Below, in pieces: positions 1-9,900 of a stretch of 61,487 nt of DNA. Both the position numbers and the translations under genes were made by a program. Numbering within the stretch: the first letter of the stretch is position 1; each line of letters begins with the position of its first letter. The notes under the pieces are model-generated. The model saw only the letters and a list, made by a program, of their open reading frames with translations. It was not told the DNA's origin and made no database searches. The DNA is from Treponema sp. (GTDB lineage: Bacteria; Spirochaetota; Spirochaetia; Treponematales; Treponemataceae): NCBI GenBank assembly GCA_017962415.1, contig JAGCVK010000045.1:1-61487 (forward strand). The letters are read 5' to 3'.

Positions 1-1119
1 AACACCACTAAACTCTGGGCCTACATTTGGTTTTGGCTGTGGATTTTCCGGATTGATTTCCAGGAGAGCATCGCCTGTACCTGTAATGAACGGAAGTGTC
101 CACTTGTATAATTCTTCTGTGCTCAGCTGGCGGATATAATTTGCGTTGAAATATTCAAGCTTTTTGTAATCAAATACAGCAGGAGCTTTGTTCAAGTGTT
201 CAAGTTTAAATGCCTTAGCAAGTTCGTCGAGTGTATAGAATTCTTTTCCTTCTTCGTAAGAACAACCAAGCATTGCAACATAGTTTACAATAGCCTGAGG
301 AAGATAACCGCGGGCACGGAACTCGTTCAAAGAAGTTGAACCATGGCGTTTAGAAAGCTTCTTTCCGTCTGAACCATTTACCATTGGAAGGTGACAGAAT
401 TCAGGATGCTCCCAGCCGAATGCACGGTACATCTGAACATGAAGCGGAGTACTAGGAATCCATTCCTGAGCACGCATAACATGGCTGATTTTCATATAAT
501 TGTAATCAACAATGTTTGCAAGGTGATAAGTTGGGAATCCGTCTGATTTCAACAAAACAGGGTCTGGAGAAATATCTTCGTTCTTCCAAACAATGTCGCC
601 AAGAAGGTGGTCGCTAAACTTTGTTTCACCTTCCATTGGAACCTTAAGACGAATTACATAAGGCTTACCTGCGTCGAGGTTTGCTTTTACTTCTTCTGGA
701 GTAAGGTGACGGCAGTTGCGGTCATAACCTGGAGCCATTTTATTTTCAGTTTGAATTTTGCGGATTCGGTCAAGGCGTTCTGCATCACAGAAACAGTAGT
801 AAGCCTCGCCTTTTTCTACGAGTTCATAAGCATATTTTTTGTAAAGTTCAAAGCGTTCACTCTGAACATAAGGGCCATATTCACCACCCTTAGAACCGCC
901 TTCGTCCCAGTCGATTCCAAGCCATGCCATTGTATCATAAAGATTCTGAACATATTTTTCGTCGTAACGGGTGCGGTCTGTATCTTCGAGACGAAGAATA
1001 AATTTTCCGTTTTGAGAGCGTGCAAAAAGATAATTAAAAAGTGCCGTGCGAACACCGCCAATGTGCTGCATTCCTGTTGGAGACGGTGCATATCTAACTC
1101 TAACTTCGTTATCTGCCAT
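1..1119 (-). CDS. gltX: Glutamyl-tRNA synthetase, 3' end outside window
   Basis: Charges tRNA-Glu (and possibly tRNA-Gln) with glutamate in the cytoplasm. The gene starts at the ATG at 1119-1117 and runs off the left edge, so about 373 residues of a protein usually near 490 are seen. The N-terminus reads [20 protein letters not shown], the class I synthetase HIGH-type ATP site (here QHIGG) following the family's APSPTG segment. A GAGG ribosome-binding site precedes the start. The frame is open throughout and the plus-strand reading frames over it are antisense shadows. It is divergent from the chemoreceptor gene. The KMSKR-type loop should be near 340-355, where the plus strand reads as the complement of a KLSKRHG-like segment. 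Confidence 0.95.
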   Translation of the reverse strand, partial: MADNEVRVRYAPSPTGMQHIGGVRTALFNYLFARSQNGKFILRLEDTDRTRYDEKYVQNLYDTMAWLGIDWDEGGSKGGEYGPYVQSERFELYKKYAYELVEKGEAYYCFCDAERLDRIRKIQTENKMAPGYDRNCRHLTPEEVKANLDAGKPYVIRLKVPMEGETKFSDHLLGDIVWKNEDISPDPVLLKSDGFPTYHLANIVDYNYMKISHVMRAQEWIPSTPLHVQMYRAFGWEHPEFCHLPMVNGSDGKKLSKRHGSTSLNEFRARGYLPQAIVNYVAMLGCSYEEGKEFYTLDELAKAFKLEHLNKAPAVFDYKKLEYFNANYIRQLSTEELYKWTLPFITGTGDALLEINPENPQPKPNVGPEFSGV

Positions 1120-1159
1120 AAAAAAAAGCCTCTATAATATTTATATTTTACGAAGTGCT

Positions 1160-1188
1160 ATTATAGTAAGATTTTGATTTTTAGACAA
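1160..1188 (-). promoter_or_regulatory. gltX promoter
   Basis: Read on the minus strand: -35 TTGTCT (1188-1183), 17-nt spacer, -10 TATAAT (1165-1160). The leader is about 35 nt and ends in a GAGG ribosome-binding site. Confidence 0.65.
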
Positions 1189-1238
1189 TCTTATCAAAAT
1201 AAAAAATAAAATCCGCAAAATAAAGCGTAAAATAAAAC

Positions 1239-1267
1239 TTAACATAAGTTGAATGTCAGTTTATAAT
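1239..1267 (+). promoter_or_regulatory. Chemoreceptor gene promoter
   Basis: -35 TTAACA (1239-1244), 17-nt spacer, -10 TATAAT (1262-1267). The leader is about 43 nt, with AAGGAG at 1303-1308 upstream of the ATG at 1317. Confidence 0.6.
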
Positions 1268-1316
1268 CTTATTGTAGATAATTGTATCTATTGAACTACA
1301 CCAAGGAGATGTAAAT

Positions 1317-3200
1317 ATGGCTTCAAAAAATTTGGGCAAAATTAGAGTACCATGGTACGGTTACTTAATGATATTTATGCTATATGTCAGTCCATTTATT
1401 TTAATGTTCCCAGTTGCTATAATGACTGGACTAGTTTCTAAAGTTGAATTTTCAATTATTTTCAGAAATATTTTTACATTTTTAGCTATAGCTGCAGTTA
1501 TTGCGGTAGGCGCTTTAATGACAGCTTCTTTGCGCAAAACTATAAACAGTTACGACGGAACTCCCGAAGGCGCAAAAAGTTTTAACAAAAAACTTAAACT
1601 CATTGATACTCTAAATATTATTTTTCCTGTTGGCTCAATGATTGCAATTGGCGAAGCGCTTGCTTACTTTCTAAAAAGAAGCGGAGTTCATCTTTCTGCA
1701 TTTCAAGACAGAGACCCGGCAATTTTCCTTGTAATGTTAATGCTCGGAACTCTTTTTGATATAAGTCTTATTTTCTATATTTTCCATATTAGAATCATAG
1801 AACCAAGACTTTATGAAATTCCATTTGGAAAGAAAGAAATTCCGCTCAATATTATTCAGAGAAACGTTCTTACACTTACCTTCTCTTTGCTTGGTGTTCT
1901 TTTTCTTATTATGATTACTTTGAATCCTGCAAACTTGAGCGCAGGAACAACAGTTGTTTATCAGAAAATGATTCCAATTCTGTGTTATAGTGTTGTTTAC
2001 TTTATGTTTTCTACGATTCTTTTAACAGATGATATTAAACAATGTCTTAAACAGATTACTACAATCACAGCAGCACTTTCTGAAAAAGATTACACAGTAA
2101 ACAATGGAAAACCTTCGCACCGAAGTGAACTTGGTGTTATTATTCAGACAATTAATGATTTTAAAAATCAAACTGCAAGTATTTTGCGCGAAATTGATAT
2201 TTCAACCCGAAAATCTTCTTCACAATCAGATGATTTAGTTCACAATATGGATCTTACAAAAGACAATGTTGCAAATATTGTTGAATCGCTTTCAAGCATT
2301 AAGCAGGAAATCGAAAATCAGTCTTCTGGCGTAGAAGAATCAAACTCATCTATTGAGCAGATTATGGGAAATATCCGCTCGCTCAACAGTTCTATTGAAT
2401 CACAGGCAACTGGCGTAACTCAGTCTTCTGCCGCAGTTGAAGAAATGGTTGCAAACATCGCAAGCGTTACTCAGATTCTTGAAAAAAATAATCAGGTTGT
2501 AAATGCCTTAACTGAAGCCGCAGAAAAAGGTCAGCAGCAGGTAAAAACAGCCGTTAAAACTGCGGACGATGTTCTTCAGCAGTCAGCTGGAATTATTCAA
2601 GCTTCAAGTATTATTCAGACAATCGCAAGCCGAACAAACTTGCTTGCTATGAACGCCGCAATTGAATCTGCGCATGCTGGTGAAGCCGGAAAAGGATTTG
2701 CGGTTGTTGCCGAAGAAATTCGTAAACTTGCCGAACAGTCTGGCGAACAGAGTAAATCTATCGACGATAATCTTCGTTCACTTTCAGAAGCAATTGGTGG
2801 AATTACAACTGATATTAATCACGTTCAGGAAGCCTTTGAAAGCATTTATGAACTTTCACAAAAAGTTCGCGAACAGGAAACGGTTATTGCAAACGCAATG
2901 GAAGAACAGAACTCTGGTAACCAGCAGGTTTTGGAAGCAATGCGCGCAATCAGCGATTCAACTTCCGAAGTAAAGAATGGTTCTTCTGAAATGCTTATTG
3001 GCGGAGAACAGGTAATTAAAGAAATGAAGAATCTTTCTGAAGTTACCCGCGTTATTTCTGATAATATGAATCAGATTAACAGCTTCTCTCAGCAGATTTC
3101 TGATGCAATCGCAATCACAACTGCTTCTACAACAAGCACACAGGAAAGTCTTAGCTCTCTTATGAACGACCTTAAGTCTTTCCGACTGTCAAAAGACTAA
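1317..3200 (+). CDS. Methyl-accepting chemotaxis protein with six-helix membrane N-terminus
   Basis: Transmembrane chemoreceptor that should control the CheA kinase and flagellar switching. About six hydrophobic helices fill residues 15-240, with no large periplasmic ligand domain. A HAMP-like linker follows (about 240-285), then a long cytoplasmic coiled coil with the conserved signalling tip ([20 protein letters not shown], near residue 440). The unusual part is the sensor: it resembles integral-membrane sensing modules rather than the common two-helix Cache-type receptor, so it may respond to a membrane-borne or redox cue; that is inference. AAGGAG lies 8 nt upstream of the start. It is transcribed alone, with a terminator between it and dnaE. 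Confidence 0.93.
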   Translation: MASKNLGKIRVPWYGYLMIFMLYVSPFILMFPVAIMTGLVSKVEFSIIFRNIFTFLAIAAVIAVGALMTASLRKTINSYDGTPEGAKSFNKKLKLIDTLNIIFPVGSMIAIGEALAYFLKRSGVHLSAFQDRDPAIFLVMLMLGTLFDISLIFYIFHIRIIEPRLYEIPFGKKEIPLNIIQRNVLTLTFSLLGVLFLIMITLNPANLSAGTTVVYQKMIPILCYSVVYFMFSTILLTDDIKQCLKQITTITAALSEKDYTVNNGKPSHRSELGVIIQTINDFKNQTASILREIDISTRKSSSQSDDLVHNMDLTKDNVANIVESLSSIKQEIENQSSGVEESNSSIEQIMGNIRSLNSSIESQATGVTQSSAAVEEMVANIASVTQILEKNNQVVNALTEAAEKGQQQVKTAVKTADDVLQQSAGIIQASSIIQTIASRTNLLAMNAAIESAHAGEAGKGFAVVAEEIRKLAEQSGEQSKSIDDNLRSLSEAIGGITTDINHVQEAFESIYELSQKVREQETVIANAMEEQNSGNQQVLEAMRAISDSTSEVKNGSSEMLIGGEQVIKEMKNLSEVTRVISDNMNQINSFSQQISDAIAITTASTTSTQESLSSLMNDLKSFRLSKD

Positions 3201-3221
3201 CAGCAAATCATTTTGATTTTG

Positions 3222-3268
3222 AAAACGCGGCAAATAAATCTTTGGATTGTTTTGCCGTGTTTTTTTTT
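3222..3268 (+). terminator. Intrinsic terminator after the chemoreceptor gene
   Basis: ACGCGGCAAA (3225-3234) pairs with TTTGCCGTGT (3251-3260), with one G-T pair, around a 16-nt loop; a run of T follows to 3268. Confidence 0.75.
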
Positions 3269-3279
3269 GTCTTAATCTG

Positions 3280-3288
3280 TGTTATACT
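3280..3288 (+). promoter_or_regulatory. Probable dnaE extended -10 promoter
   Basis: TGT followed by TATACT (3283-3288) forms an extended -10. No good -35 is seen because the terminator T-tract occupies that position. The leader is about 20 nt and AGGA precedes the ATG at 3313. Confidence 0.4.
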
Positions 3289-3312
3289 GTCTGCAAAGGC
3301 AGGATATAAAAA

Positions 3313-6300
3313 ATGGCAGATTATCACGAATTTCCGGCGGCTCCAGAAGGCACGCCAGTTGCAAACTTCGTACATCTTCACGTTCACTCAGACTATTCTC
3401 TTTTGGACAGTTGTGCAACTCTCGACAAACTTGTTGCAAAGGCAAAAGCCCTTAATATGCCCGCACTTGCGCTCACCGATCACGGAAATATGTTTGGCGC
3501 GCTCAACTTTGAAAAACTCTGCCATGTAAACGGAATTAATCCTATTGTAGGCGAAGAATTTTACGTTGCCTACGGAAGTCACCTTGAAAAAAACGACGTT
3601 CCATACAGCCACAAAGGCGAAGAAGGCGACCGTCACGCGCATTATTTTCACCTGATTTTGCTTTGTGAAAATCAAAAAGGCTACGAAAATATGTGCTGGC
3701 TTTCTTCAACCGCTTTTACAGAAGGTCTTTATTACGGAAAACCGCGAATCGACTTTGAACTTTTGGAAAAATATCACGAAGGTTTAATTTGCTGCTCTGC
3801 TTGTATTCAAGGTGAATTGCCGCAAATGCTGCTTGCCGGTATGGACAAAGAAGCCGAAGAACTCGCGCTCAAATATAAAAATCTTTTTGGCCCGGATCAT
3901 TATTATATTGAAATTCAAGCTCACGGAATTCCTGAGCAGAAAATTGTTGCAGAAAAACTGATTGCCCTTGCTCACAAATTAGACATTCCGCTTGTTGCAA
4001 CAAACGACGTTCACTATGTAGAAAAAGAAGACGCAATTGCTCAAGACGCACTTCGCTGCATTGGCTTTAAAAATCTTTTGCACGATAAAAACCGCGCAAA
4101 AATGGGCGGCGACCAAAATCTCGACAGCTGGTATTTTAAAACCGAAGCCGAAATGCGCTCGATTTTTCCGCAATGTCCGGAAGCCTTTGATAACACAATC
4201 AAGATTGCAAATATGTGCAATCTTACAATTAAGCAATACAGCACACCAGAACTTAAAGAGTGTCTTCCGCGCTTTGAATTGCCAAAAGAATTTCAAACGC
4301 ACGGAGACGATTATCAAGCAGATCAAAACGACTATGTTCGCTATCTTGTAGAAGAAGGTTTGAAAAAACGATACAAGGAAATCACGCCGGAAATTCGCGA
4401 GCGTGCCGATTACGAAATGAACACCATTTTTACAATGGGCTTTTCGGGCTACTTTTTGATTGTATGGGAATTTATCAACTGGTCAAAATCGCTTTACGAT
4501 CCGGTTCACAAGTGCCCAAAACATTATATTCCGATTGGACCTGGTCGAGGTTCGGGAGCTGGTTCTCTTGTTGCCTACGCCATGACAATTACAGACATTG
4601 ACCCGTTCCGCTACGGGCTGATTTTTGAACGATTCTTAAACCCAGAACGTGTTTCCATGCCGGATTTCGACGTTGATATGGACTTCGATTTTCGCCAGGA
4701 GATTATTCAGCATACGCGCGATTTGTACGGAGATGCAAACGTTGGCCACATTGTAACTTTTGGTACACTCAAACCTAAAAACTGTATTGCCGATGTTGGC
4801 CGTATTCTTGACATTCCGCTTTCTGAAGTAAATATGCTCAAAAAATGCATTCCCGATAATCCAAAAGCAAAACTAAAAGATGCTTTTAGCGAGCCTACAG
4901 AAAAAATGCCAGACGGCGGACAACTCATTCCTTATAAAGATGATCCGCGCTATCAAGAGCTTTTTGATTTGGCGTTCCGCCTTGAAGGTGTAAAGCGAAA
5001 CACAGGTCTTCACGCTTCGGGAATGGTAATTGGTTTAACTCCACTTCCAGATTGGGCGCCGGTTTTTAAAGATCCTAAAACTGGCGAAGTTGGCGTTCAA
5101 TACACAATGGATATTATTGAACCTTGCGGACTTGTAAAGTTTGACTATCTTGGTTTAAAAACACTTTCTTTGATTCGCTACGCTGAAGCAATCATAAATA
5201 AACACCGCCCGGAAGGAACGCCGGAATTTGTTACAGCTGATGTAAGCGAAACAGATGAGCCAACTTTTGACCTTTTCTGTCGCGGCGACTCGGTTGCAGT
5301 TTTCCAGTTTGAATCTCCTGGAATGCAGAAAATTCTTCGCGAATGTAAACCTAGAAAACTCGAAGAGCTCGTTGCCTTAAACGCGCTTTATCGTCCAGGT
5401 CCGCTTGATTATATTCCTCAATACATTGAAGGCAAATGGAAGCCGGAAACCGTTCATTATCCGGATCCTTCTTTGGAAGGACTTTTGAAAGAAACTTACG
5501 GCGTTATGGTTTATCAGGAACAGGTTATGAAAGTTGCCCAGATAATTTCGGGCTTTTCTCTTGGTGGCGCTGATATGCTTCGTCGTGCAATGGGTAAGAA
5601 AAAACTCGACGTTCTTATGAAGAAAAAAGCCGAGTTCATTGCAGGTGCCGTAAAAAACGGCCACACAGAAGAACACTCCGGCGAAATCTTTGAAATTATG
5701 ATTCCGTTTGCGGGCTACGGATTTAATAAGTCGCACGCAGCAGCTTATTCAGTTCTTGCTTACCGCACAGGCTGGCTCAAAGCGCACTACCCTGCCGAAT
5801 TTATGGCAGCAAACCTTACAAATGAAATCACCTCAACAGACGGACTTCCTTTTTATATTGAAGAAGCAAGAAAAATGGGCGTTCCAGTTGATGCGCCAGA
5901 CGTAAACCGTTCCGATATAATTTTTGACGTTGTAGACGGCCGCATCGTTTTTGGTCTTAAAGGAATCAAAGGAATGGGAGAAGCGGCTGCTCAGGCAATT
6001 GTAAAAGAGCGCGAAACAAACGGCCAATATAAATCATTTATGGATTTTATTAAGCGAGTTTGTGGCATTGTTGAAAAAGACGAAGACGGCCGCGAAAAAA
6101 CTCTCGTAAATAAAAAAGCCATAGAAGTTCTTATAAAAACCGGCGCTTTTGATAATCTTTCAGAAAAAGACGGAACAAAACTTAACCGGCCAACACTTCT
6201 TGCAAATATGGAAGACGCGCTCGATTACGTTTCTTCATATCTTGAAGATCAGAAAAAAGGACAAGGCGATTTATTCGGCGAGCTTGAAGAAGAAGAAAAA

Positions 6301-7038
6301 ACTTTCACCGACTTCCAGTTCAAAAAGATTCCAGACATTCCAAATATGGAACAGTTGAATATGGAAAAAGAATGCATAGGTTGTTACGTTAGCGGGCACC
6401 CACTTGACGGCTACAAAAAAGCGATAGACCGCGCCGTTACAGTAAGAGCCGGAAACATCAACCGAATTGCAGAAGAAAGCAAAGCAGAAAAAGCAGCCCT
6501 TGAAGCAAGCGGAGCAAAATACTGGCAAATGCGCGATTCTGGAAAATCATACGTTGCACTTGGAATGATTACAGGAATTCACGAAATCGTAACCAAAAAA
6601 GGCGCCAGAATGGCTTTTGCAAAATTAAACGATTACGACGGACAGATTGATTTAACATTCTTTCCAAAAATCTGGGAAACACTAAAACCACAGTTGCAAG
6701 ATGCCGGCATTTATGCGTTCCGCGGAAAAGTAGACGGTTCACGCGACACACCGTCTCTAATAGTAGACGCAATTGAAGATGTTGATAAAATGGAAACCCA
6801 TTCGGCTCAATCAGTTCACATAAGGCTCGACACAAATTTTACAAATGAACCTGCAATCGCTCAATTAAAAGATTTTTTATTTGATAAAATGGGCAATTGT
6901 TCAGTATATTTTCATATAGATATGGGAAATAATCCGTATATCGTAATGGCTAACGACCAGATTTCTATAAGCGCAGATGAACAAACACTAAATTCTCTGC
7001 GGGAAATCAATTTTGTAAGAGATGTCTGGACCGAATAG
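3313..7038 (+). CDS. dnaE: DNA polymerase III alpha subunit
   Basis: Catalytic subunit of the replicative polymerase. 1241 residues is a little longer than the usual 1,150-1,180. The N-terminal PHP domain begins with HLHVHSDYSLLDSC. The palm carries GRGSGAGSLVAYAM and the catalytic aspartates in PDFDVDMD (D451, D453, D455). The helix-hairpin-helix region and C-terminal OB-fold (around residues 1070-1150) are present. The start at 3313 follows an AGGA. About 50 nt separate it from the YggT gene, so the three genes dnaE, yggT-like and recG may be one transcript. No PolC is seen in this window. Confidence 0.96.
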   Translation: MADYHEFPAAPEGTPVANFVHLHVHSDYSLLDSCATLDKLVAKAKALNMPALALTDHGNMFGALNFEKLCHVNGINPIVGEEFYVAYGSHLEKNDVPYSHKGEEGDRHAHYFHLILLCENQKGYENMCWLSSTAFTEGLYYGKPRIDFELLEKYHEGLICCSACIQGELPQMLLAGMDKEAEELALKYKNLFGPDHYYIEIQAHGIPEQKIVAEKLIALAHKLDIPLVATNDVHYVEKEDAIAQDALRCIGFKNLLHDKNRAKMGGDQNLDSWYFKTEAEMRSIFPQCPEAFDNTIKIANMCNLTIKQYSTPELKECLPRFELPKEFQTHGDDYQADQNDYVRYLVEEGLKKRYKEITPEIRERADYEMNTIFTMGFSGYFLIVWEFINWSKSLYDPVHKCPKHYIPIGPGRGSGAGSLVAYAMTITDIDPFRYGLIFERFLNPERVSMPDFDVDMDFDFRQEIIQHTRDLYGDANVGHIVTFGTLKPKNCIADVGRILDIPLSEVNMLKKCIPDNPKAKLKDAFSEPTEKMPDGGQLIPYKDDPRYQELFDLAFRLEGVKRNTGLHASGMVIGLTPLPDWAPVFKDPKTGEVGVQYTMDIIEPCGLVKFDYLGLKTLSLIRYAEAIINKHRPEGTPEFVTADVSETDEPTFDLFCRGDSVAVFQFESPGMQKILRECKPRKLEELVALNALYRPGPLDYIPQYIEGKWKPETVHYPDPSLEGLLKETYGVMVYQEQVMKVAQIISGFSLGGADMLRRAMGKKKLDVLMKKKAEFIAGAVKNGHTEEHSGEIFEIMIPFAGYGFNKSHAAAYSVLAYRTGWLKAHYPAEFMAANLTNEITSTDGLPFYIEEARKMGVPVDAPDVNRSDIIFDVVDGRIVFGLKGIKGMGEAAAQAIVKERETNGQYKSFMDFIKRVCGIVEKDEDGREKTLVNKKAIEVLIKTGAFDNLSEKDGTKLNRPTLLANMEDALDYVSSYLEDQKKGQGDLFGELEEEEKTFTDFQFKKIPDIPNMEQLNMEKECIGCYVSGHPLDGYKKAIDRAVTVRAGNINRIAEESKAEKAALEASGAKYWQMRDSGKSYVALGMITGIHEIVTKKGARMAFAKLNDYDGQIDLTFFPKIWETLKPQLQDAGIYAFRGKVDGSRDTPSLIVDAIEDVDKMETHSAQSVHIRLDTNFTNEPAIAQLKDFLFDKMGNCSVYFHIDMGNNPYIVMANDQISISADEQTLNSLREINFVRDVWTE

Positions 7039-7082
7039 CAAAAAAAACTAAAAGTTGTTTCATTCTGGAGGTAAAAAATTTT

Positions 7083-7676
7083 ATGATTCAAATAATTCTT
7101 TCGATTCTGTCAGCAATATTATACATTTATACACTTTGCTGCCTTGTATATATTTTAATGTCCTGGTTTCCAGGCGCTAAGTTCACAAAATTTGGCCGCG
7201 CACTTACAAAAATCTGCGAGCCATATCTTGGGATTTTTAGAAAACTCACAATACTAAGAGTGGGAAACATTGATTTTTCGCCGATTATTTCACTTGGATT
7301 ACTTTCGCTTATTTCGGTAATTTTAGCAGGAATTCAGCACACAGGAAGAATTTATTTAGGCGGAATTCTTGGTACAATAATTTCTTCTTTATGGGGAATT
7401 CTATCTTCGATAATAGGAATTTTTATTTTATTGACTTTTATTCGATGGATTGTACTTTTAATCAACAAAGGAAAAACCTCTTATGATTCTGGCTGGAATC
7501 AGCTTGATATATTTTTAAGCAAATTCACTTACAAAATTTCTGCAACATTTGCAAGAAGAAGCATAAATTATCAAACTTCACTTTTAGTTTCTTGGATTAC
7601 ACTGCTTATTTTTTCAATTGCCGGAACAATCATCATAAATTATCTGAGTGAACTTTTGCACAAACTACCTTTCTAA
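7083..7676 (+). CDS. YggT-family membrane protein
   Basis: Integral membrane protein with two YggT-type halves. Each half has a hydrophobic helix, then a PYL-like turn (CEPYLGIFRKL at about residues 43-53), then FSPIISLGLL. YggT proteins are linked to envelope integrity, osmotic tolerance or placement of division machinery, but the biochemical role is unsettled. The start has a GGAGG about 11 nt upstream. The stop codon lies 10 nt before the recG start, which supports co-transcription. Confidence 0.75.
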   Translation: MIQIILSILSAILYIYTLCCLVYILMSWFPGAKFTKFGRALTKICEPYLGIFRKLTILRVGNIDFSPIISLGLLSLISVILAGIQHTGRIYLGGILGTIISSLWGILSSIIGIFILLTFIRWIVLLINKGKTSYDSGWNQLDIFLSKFTYKISATFARRSINYQTSLLVSWITLLIFSIAGTIIINYLSELLHKLPF

Positions 7677-7686
7677 TGGAGTAAAC

Positions 7687-9879
7687 TTGAAAGTAGCGGA
7701 TATAAAAACGCCGGTTTCTTCGATTGCGGGAATCGGCCCTCAGCTAACAAAAACTCTTGCGAAAATAAATGTTTTTACAGTCGGTGATTTGCTTCAATAT
7801 TATCCGCGAGATTACGAAGACAGAACAAAAAAAGTGACTTTCCGCGAGCGTGCTGCAAACGGAAAAGTTCACACAGTTGCACAGGTTTTAAAACAGGAAT
7901 GGTTTGGCTACGCAAAAATGCGAACCTTAAAAATCATTGTTTTTGACGGAACAGAAACTGCCGAATTAATTTGCTTTAATCGTGCTTTTTTAGAAAAAAG
8001 TTTAGTTCCAGGAAGCATTGTTACAATAACCGGCCAATTTTTTGTAAAATATGGAACCTTGCAAAGCACAGCCTTTGAAGCTGCAAAGCATGAAGAAGTG
8101 GCTCATAAACTTACAGCTTTAGAGCTCTCACAAATCGCGCCAAAAGAAAGCGGAATACTTCCGGTTTATCCGCTCACAGAAGGCCTCACCCAAAAAGCAA
8201 TTGCAAAAGCCGTCTCACAGGCGCTCCAACAATATGCGCACGGAATAGAAAATGAAACGCCGCAATCGTTAATAGAAAAACACGAATTGCTTTCAAAACA
8301 AGACGCACTCCGCCTTATTCATCGTCCGCAAAATCTTTCGCAGGCCGCAGAAGCTCGCCGCACACTTGCCTTTGAAGAACTTTTTAATTTTCAATACATA
8401 ATTGCAAAACGCGCCTTTTCACGAAAAGGTCGATTAAGCCTTTCGCAGCCAGAAAATAATGATAAAACAGAAAATGCTCAAGCCGGCCAACTACAAAATA
8501 TCGGCGCACACGGCTCTGCAAAACTTTTGGAAACTGATTTTGAAAAAAGTCTTTCTCCGCTGCAAAAGCAGTTTTTCGACGCGCTGCCATTCCCGCTCAC
8601 TCAAGACCAGCGCGCTGTAATTTTTGAAATGGACGCGGAAATTGACCGCAGTTACACAGAGCGGGAGCGGATTCTCAACCAATTAGACAAGGGACTTGCG
8701 CCACCCACAACGCCAAGTTTTACAATGGCGCGGCTTTTGCAAGGAGATGTAGGCTCGGGCAAAACCCTCGTTTCTCTTTTTCTTTGTCTAAGAATTATCA
8801 GCTGGAAAGGTCAATGCGCATTTATGGCACCCACCGAAATTCTTGCCCGCCAGCATGCTGAAACTGCTGCAAAACTTTTGGCGCCACTTGGCGTGCGCAC
8901 GGCATTTCTTACGGGTAACATTCGTGCAAAAGGTCGCGCGCCCCTTTTAAAAGCACTTAAATCTGGCGAAATTGATATTGTTATTGGAACTCACGCATTG
9001 TTTTCAGCACAAGTTGAATATAAAGATTTGGAACTTGCTGTTATTGATGAGCAACATCGTTTTGGGGTTTTGCAGCGACAGGCGATTTTGGAAAAGGGGC
9101 GCGTTGTTAGCCGGGGTTTTACCTTTGAGCCTAATCTTTTGATGATGAGCGCCACGCCAATTCCGCAGAGCCTTGCGCTTACTGTTTTTGGCGATCTCGA
9201 CATTTCATCTATTCACACATTGCCAGCCGGCCGAAAGCCTATTACAACTTACCTTGTAAAAGAAGGCAACGAAATAAACGCTTACGAAGCTGTTCGCAAA
9301 GAACTTGAAAAAGGCCACCAGGCATATTTTGTTTACCCGGCAATTGATAGTGATGAAAACATCAAATCAGCAGAACGCGCCTTTGCACATCTAAAAGAAC
9401 ATATTTACCCGCAATACAAATGCGCACTTTTACACAGCAAAATTGAAGATGAAGAACAGGTTCAGATTTTGCATAATTTCCGCGACAACACAATTCAAGT
9501 GCTTGCCGCAACCACAGTAATTGAAGTTGGCGTTGATGTTCCAAATGCAACCTGCATGGTAATTGAACAAGCCGACCGTTTTGGAATGGCGCAACTACAT
9601 CAGCTGCGCGGGCGTGTTGGACGCGGAAGCGCACAATCTTTTTGTTTTTTGATTTACAGCAAAGACATCACAAAAACCGGCATTGAAAGAATGAAGGCCT
9701 TGCGCCAAAGCACAGACGGTTTTTACATCGCTGAACAAGACTTAAAAACTCGCGGACCTGGAGAACTAAACGGCACCGTTCAAGCAGGCGAACTTGGCTT
9801 TAGAATCGCAAACCTTTCAAAAGATATGGAATTAATGCGCCTCGCACGCCAAGACGCAATTTATATGATTTCAAGATAA
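7687..9879 (+). CDS. recG: ATP-dependent DNA helicase RecG
   Basis: Remodels stalled replication forks and branch-migrates Holliday junctions. I chose the TTG start at 7687 because GGAG lies 4 nt before it and it avoids overlap with the preceding gene; an in-frame upstream ATG at 7648 would lie inside that gene. This gives 730 residues. Visible parts are the N-terminal wedge OB-fold, Walker A GDVGSGKT (about residue 354), the Walker B box DEQH (near residue 453, in place of the usual DExH) and motif VI QLRGRVGRG. A low-complexity insert around residues 255-285 lengthens the region before the helicase core. Confidence 0.95.
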   Translation: MKVADIKTPVSSIAGIGPQLTKTLAKINVFTVGDLLQYYPRDYEDRTKKVTFRERAANGKVHTVAQVLKQEWFGYAKMRTLKIIVFDGTETAELICFNRAFLEKSLVPGSIVTITGQFFVKYGTLQSTAFEAAKHEEVAHKLTALELSQIAPKESGILPVYPLTEGLTQKAIAKAVSQALQQYAHGIENETPQSLIEKHELLSKQDALRLIHRPQNLSQAAEARRTLAFEELFNFQYIIAKRAFSRKGRLSLSQPENNDKTENAQAGQLQNIGAHGSAKLLETDFEKSLSPLQKQFFDALPFPLTQDQRAVIFEMDAEIDRSYTERERILNQLDKGLAPPTTPSFTMARLLQGDVGSGKTLVSLFLCLRIISWKGQCAFMAPTEILARQHAETAAKLLAPLGVRTAFLTGNIRAKGRAPLLKALKSGEIDIVIGTHALFSAQVEYKDLELAVIDEQHRFGVLQRQAILEKGRVVSRGFTFEPNLLMMSATPIPQSLALTVFGDLDISSIHTLPAGRKPITTYLVKEGNEINAYEAVRKELEKGHQAYFVYPAIDSDENIKSAERAFAHLKEHIYPQYKCALLHSKIEDEEQVQILHNFRDNTIQVLAATTVIEVGVDVPNATCMVIEQADRFGMAQLHQLRGRVGRGSAQSFCFLIYSKDITKTGIERMKALRQSTDGFYIAEQDLKTRGPGELNGTVQAGELGFRIANLSKDMELMRLARQDAIYMISR

Positions 9880-9900
9880 TCAGATATTTTATAAGCTGTT

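Noticed and set aside
607..1137. A 176-codon plus-strand frame across the gltX start.
   Set aside because: It is antisense to gltX with no ribosome-binding site and no recognisable sequence, so it is a shadow frame.
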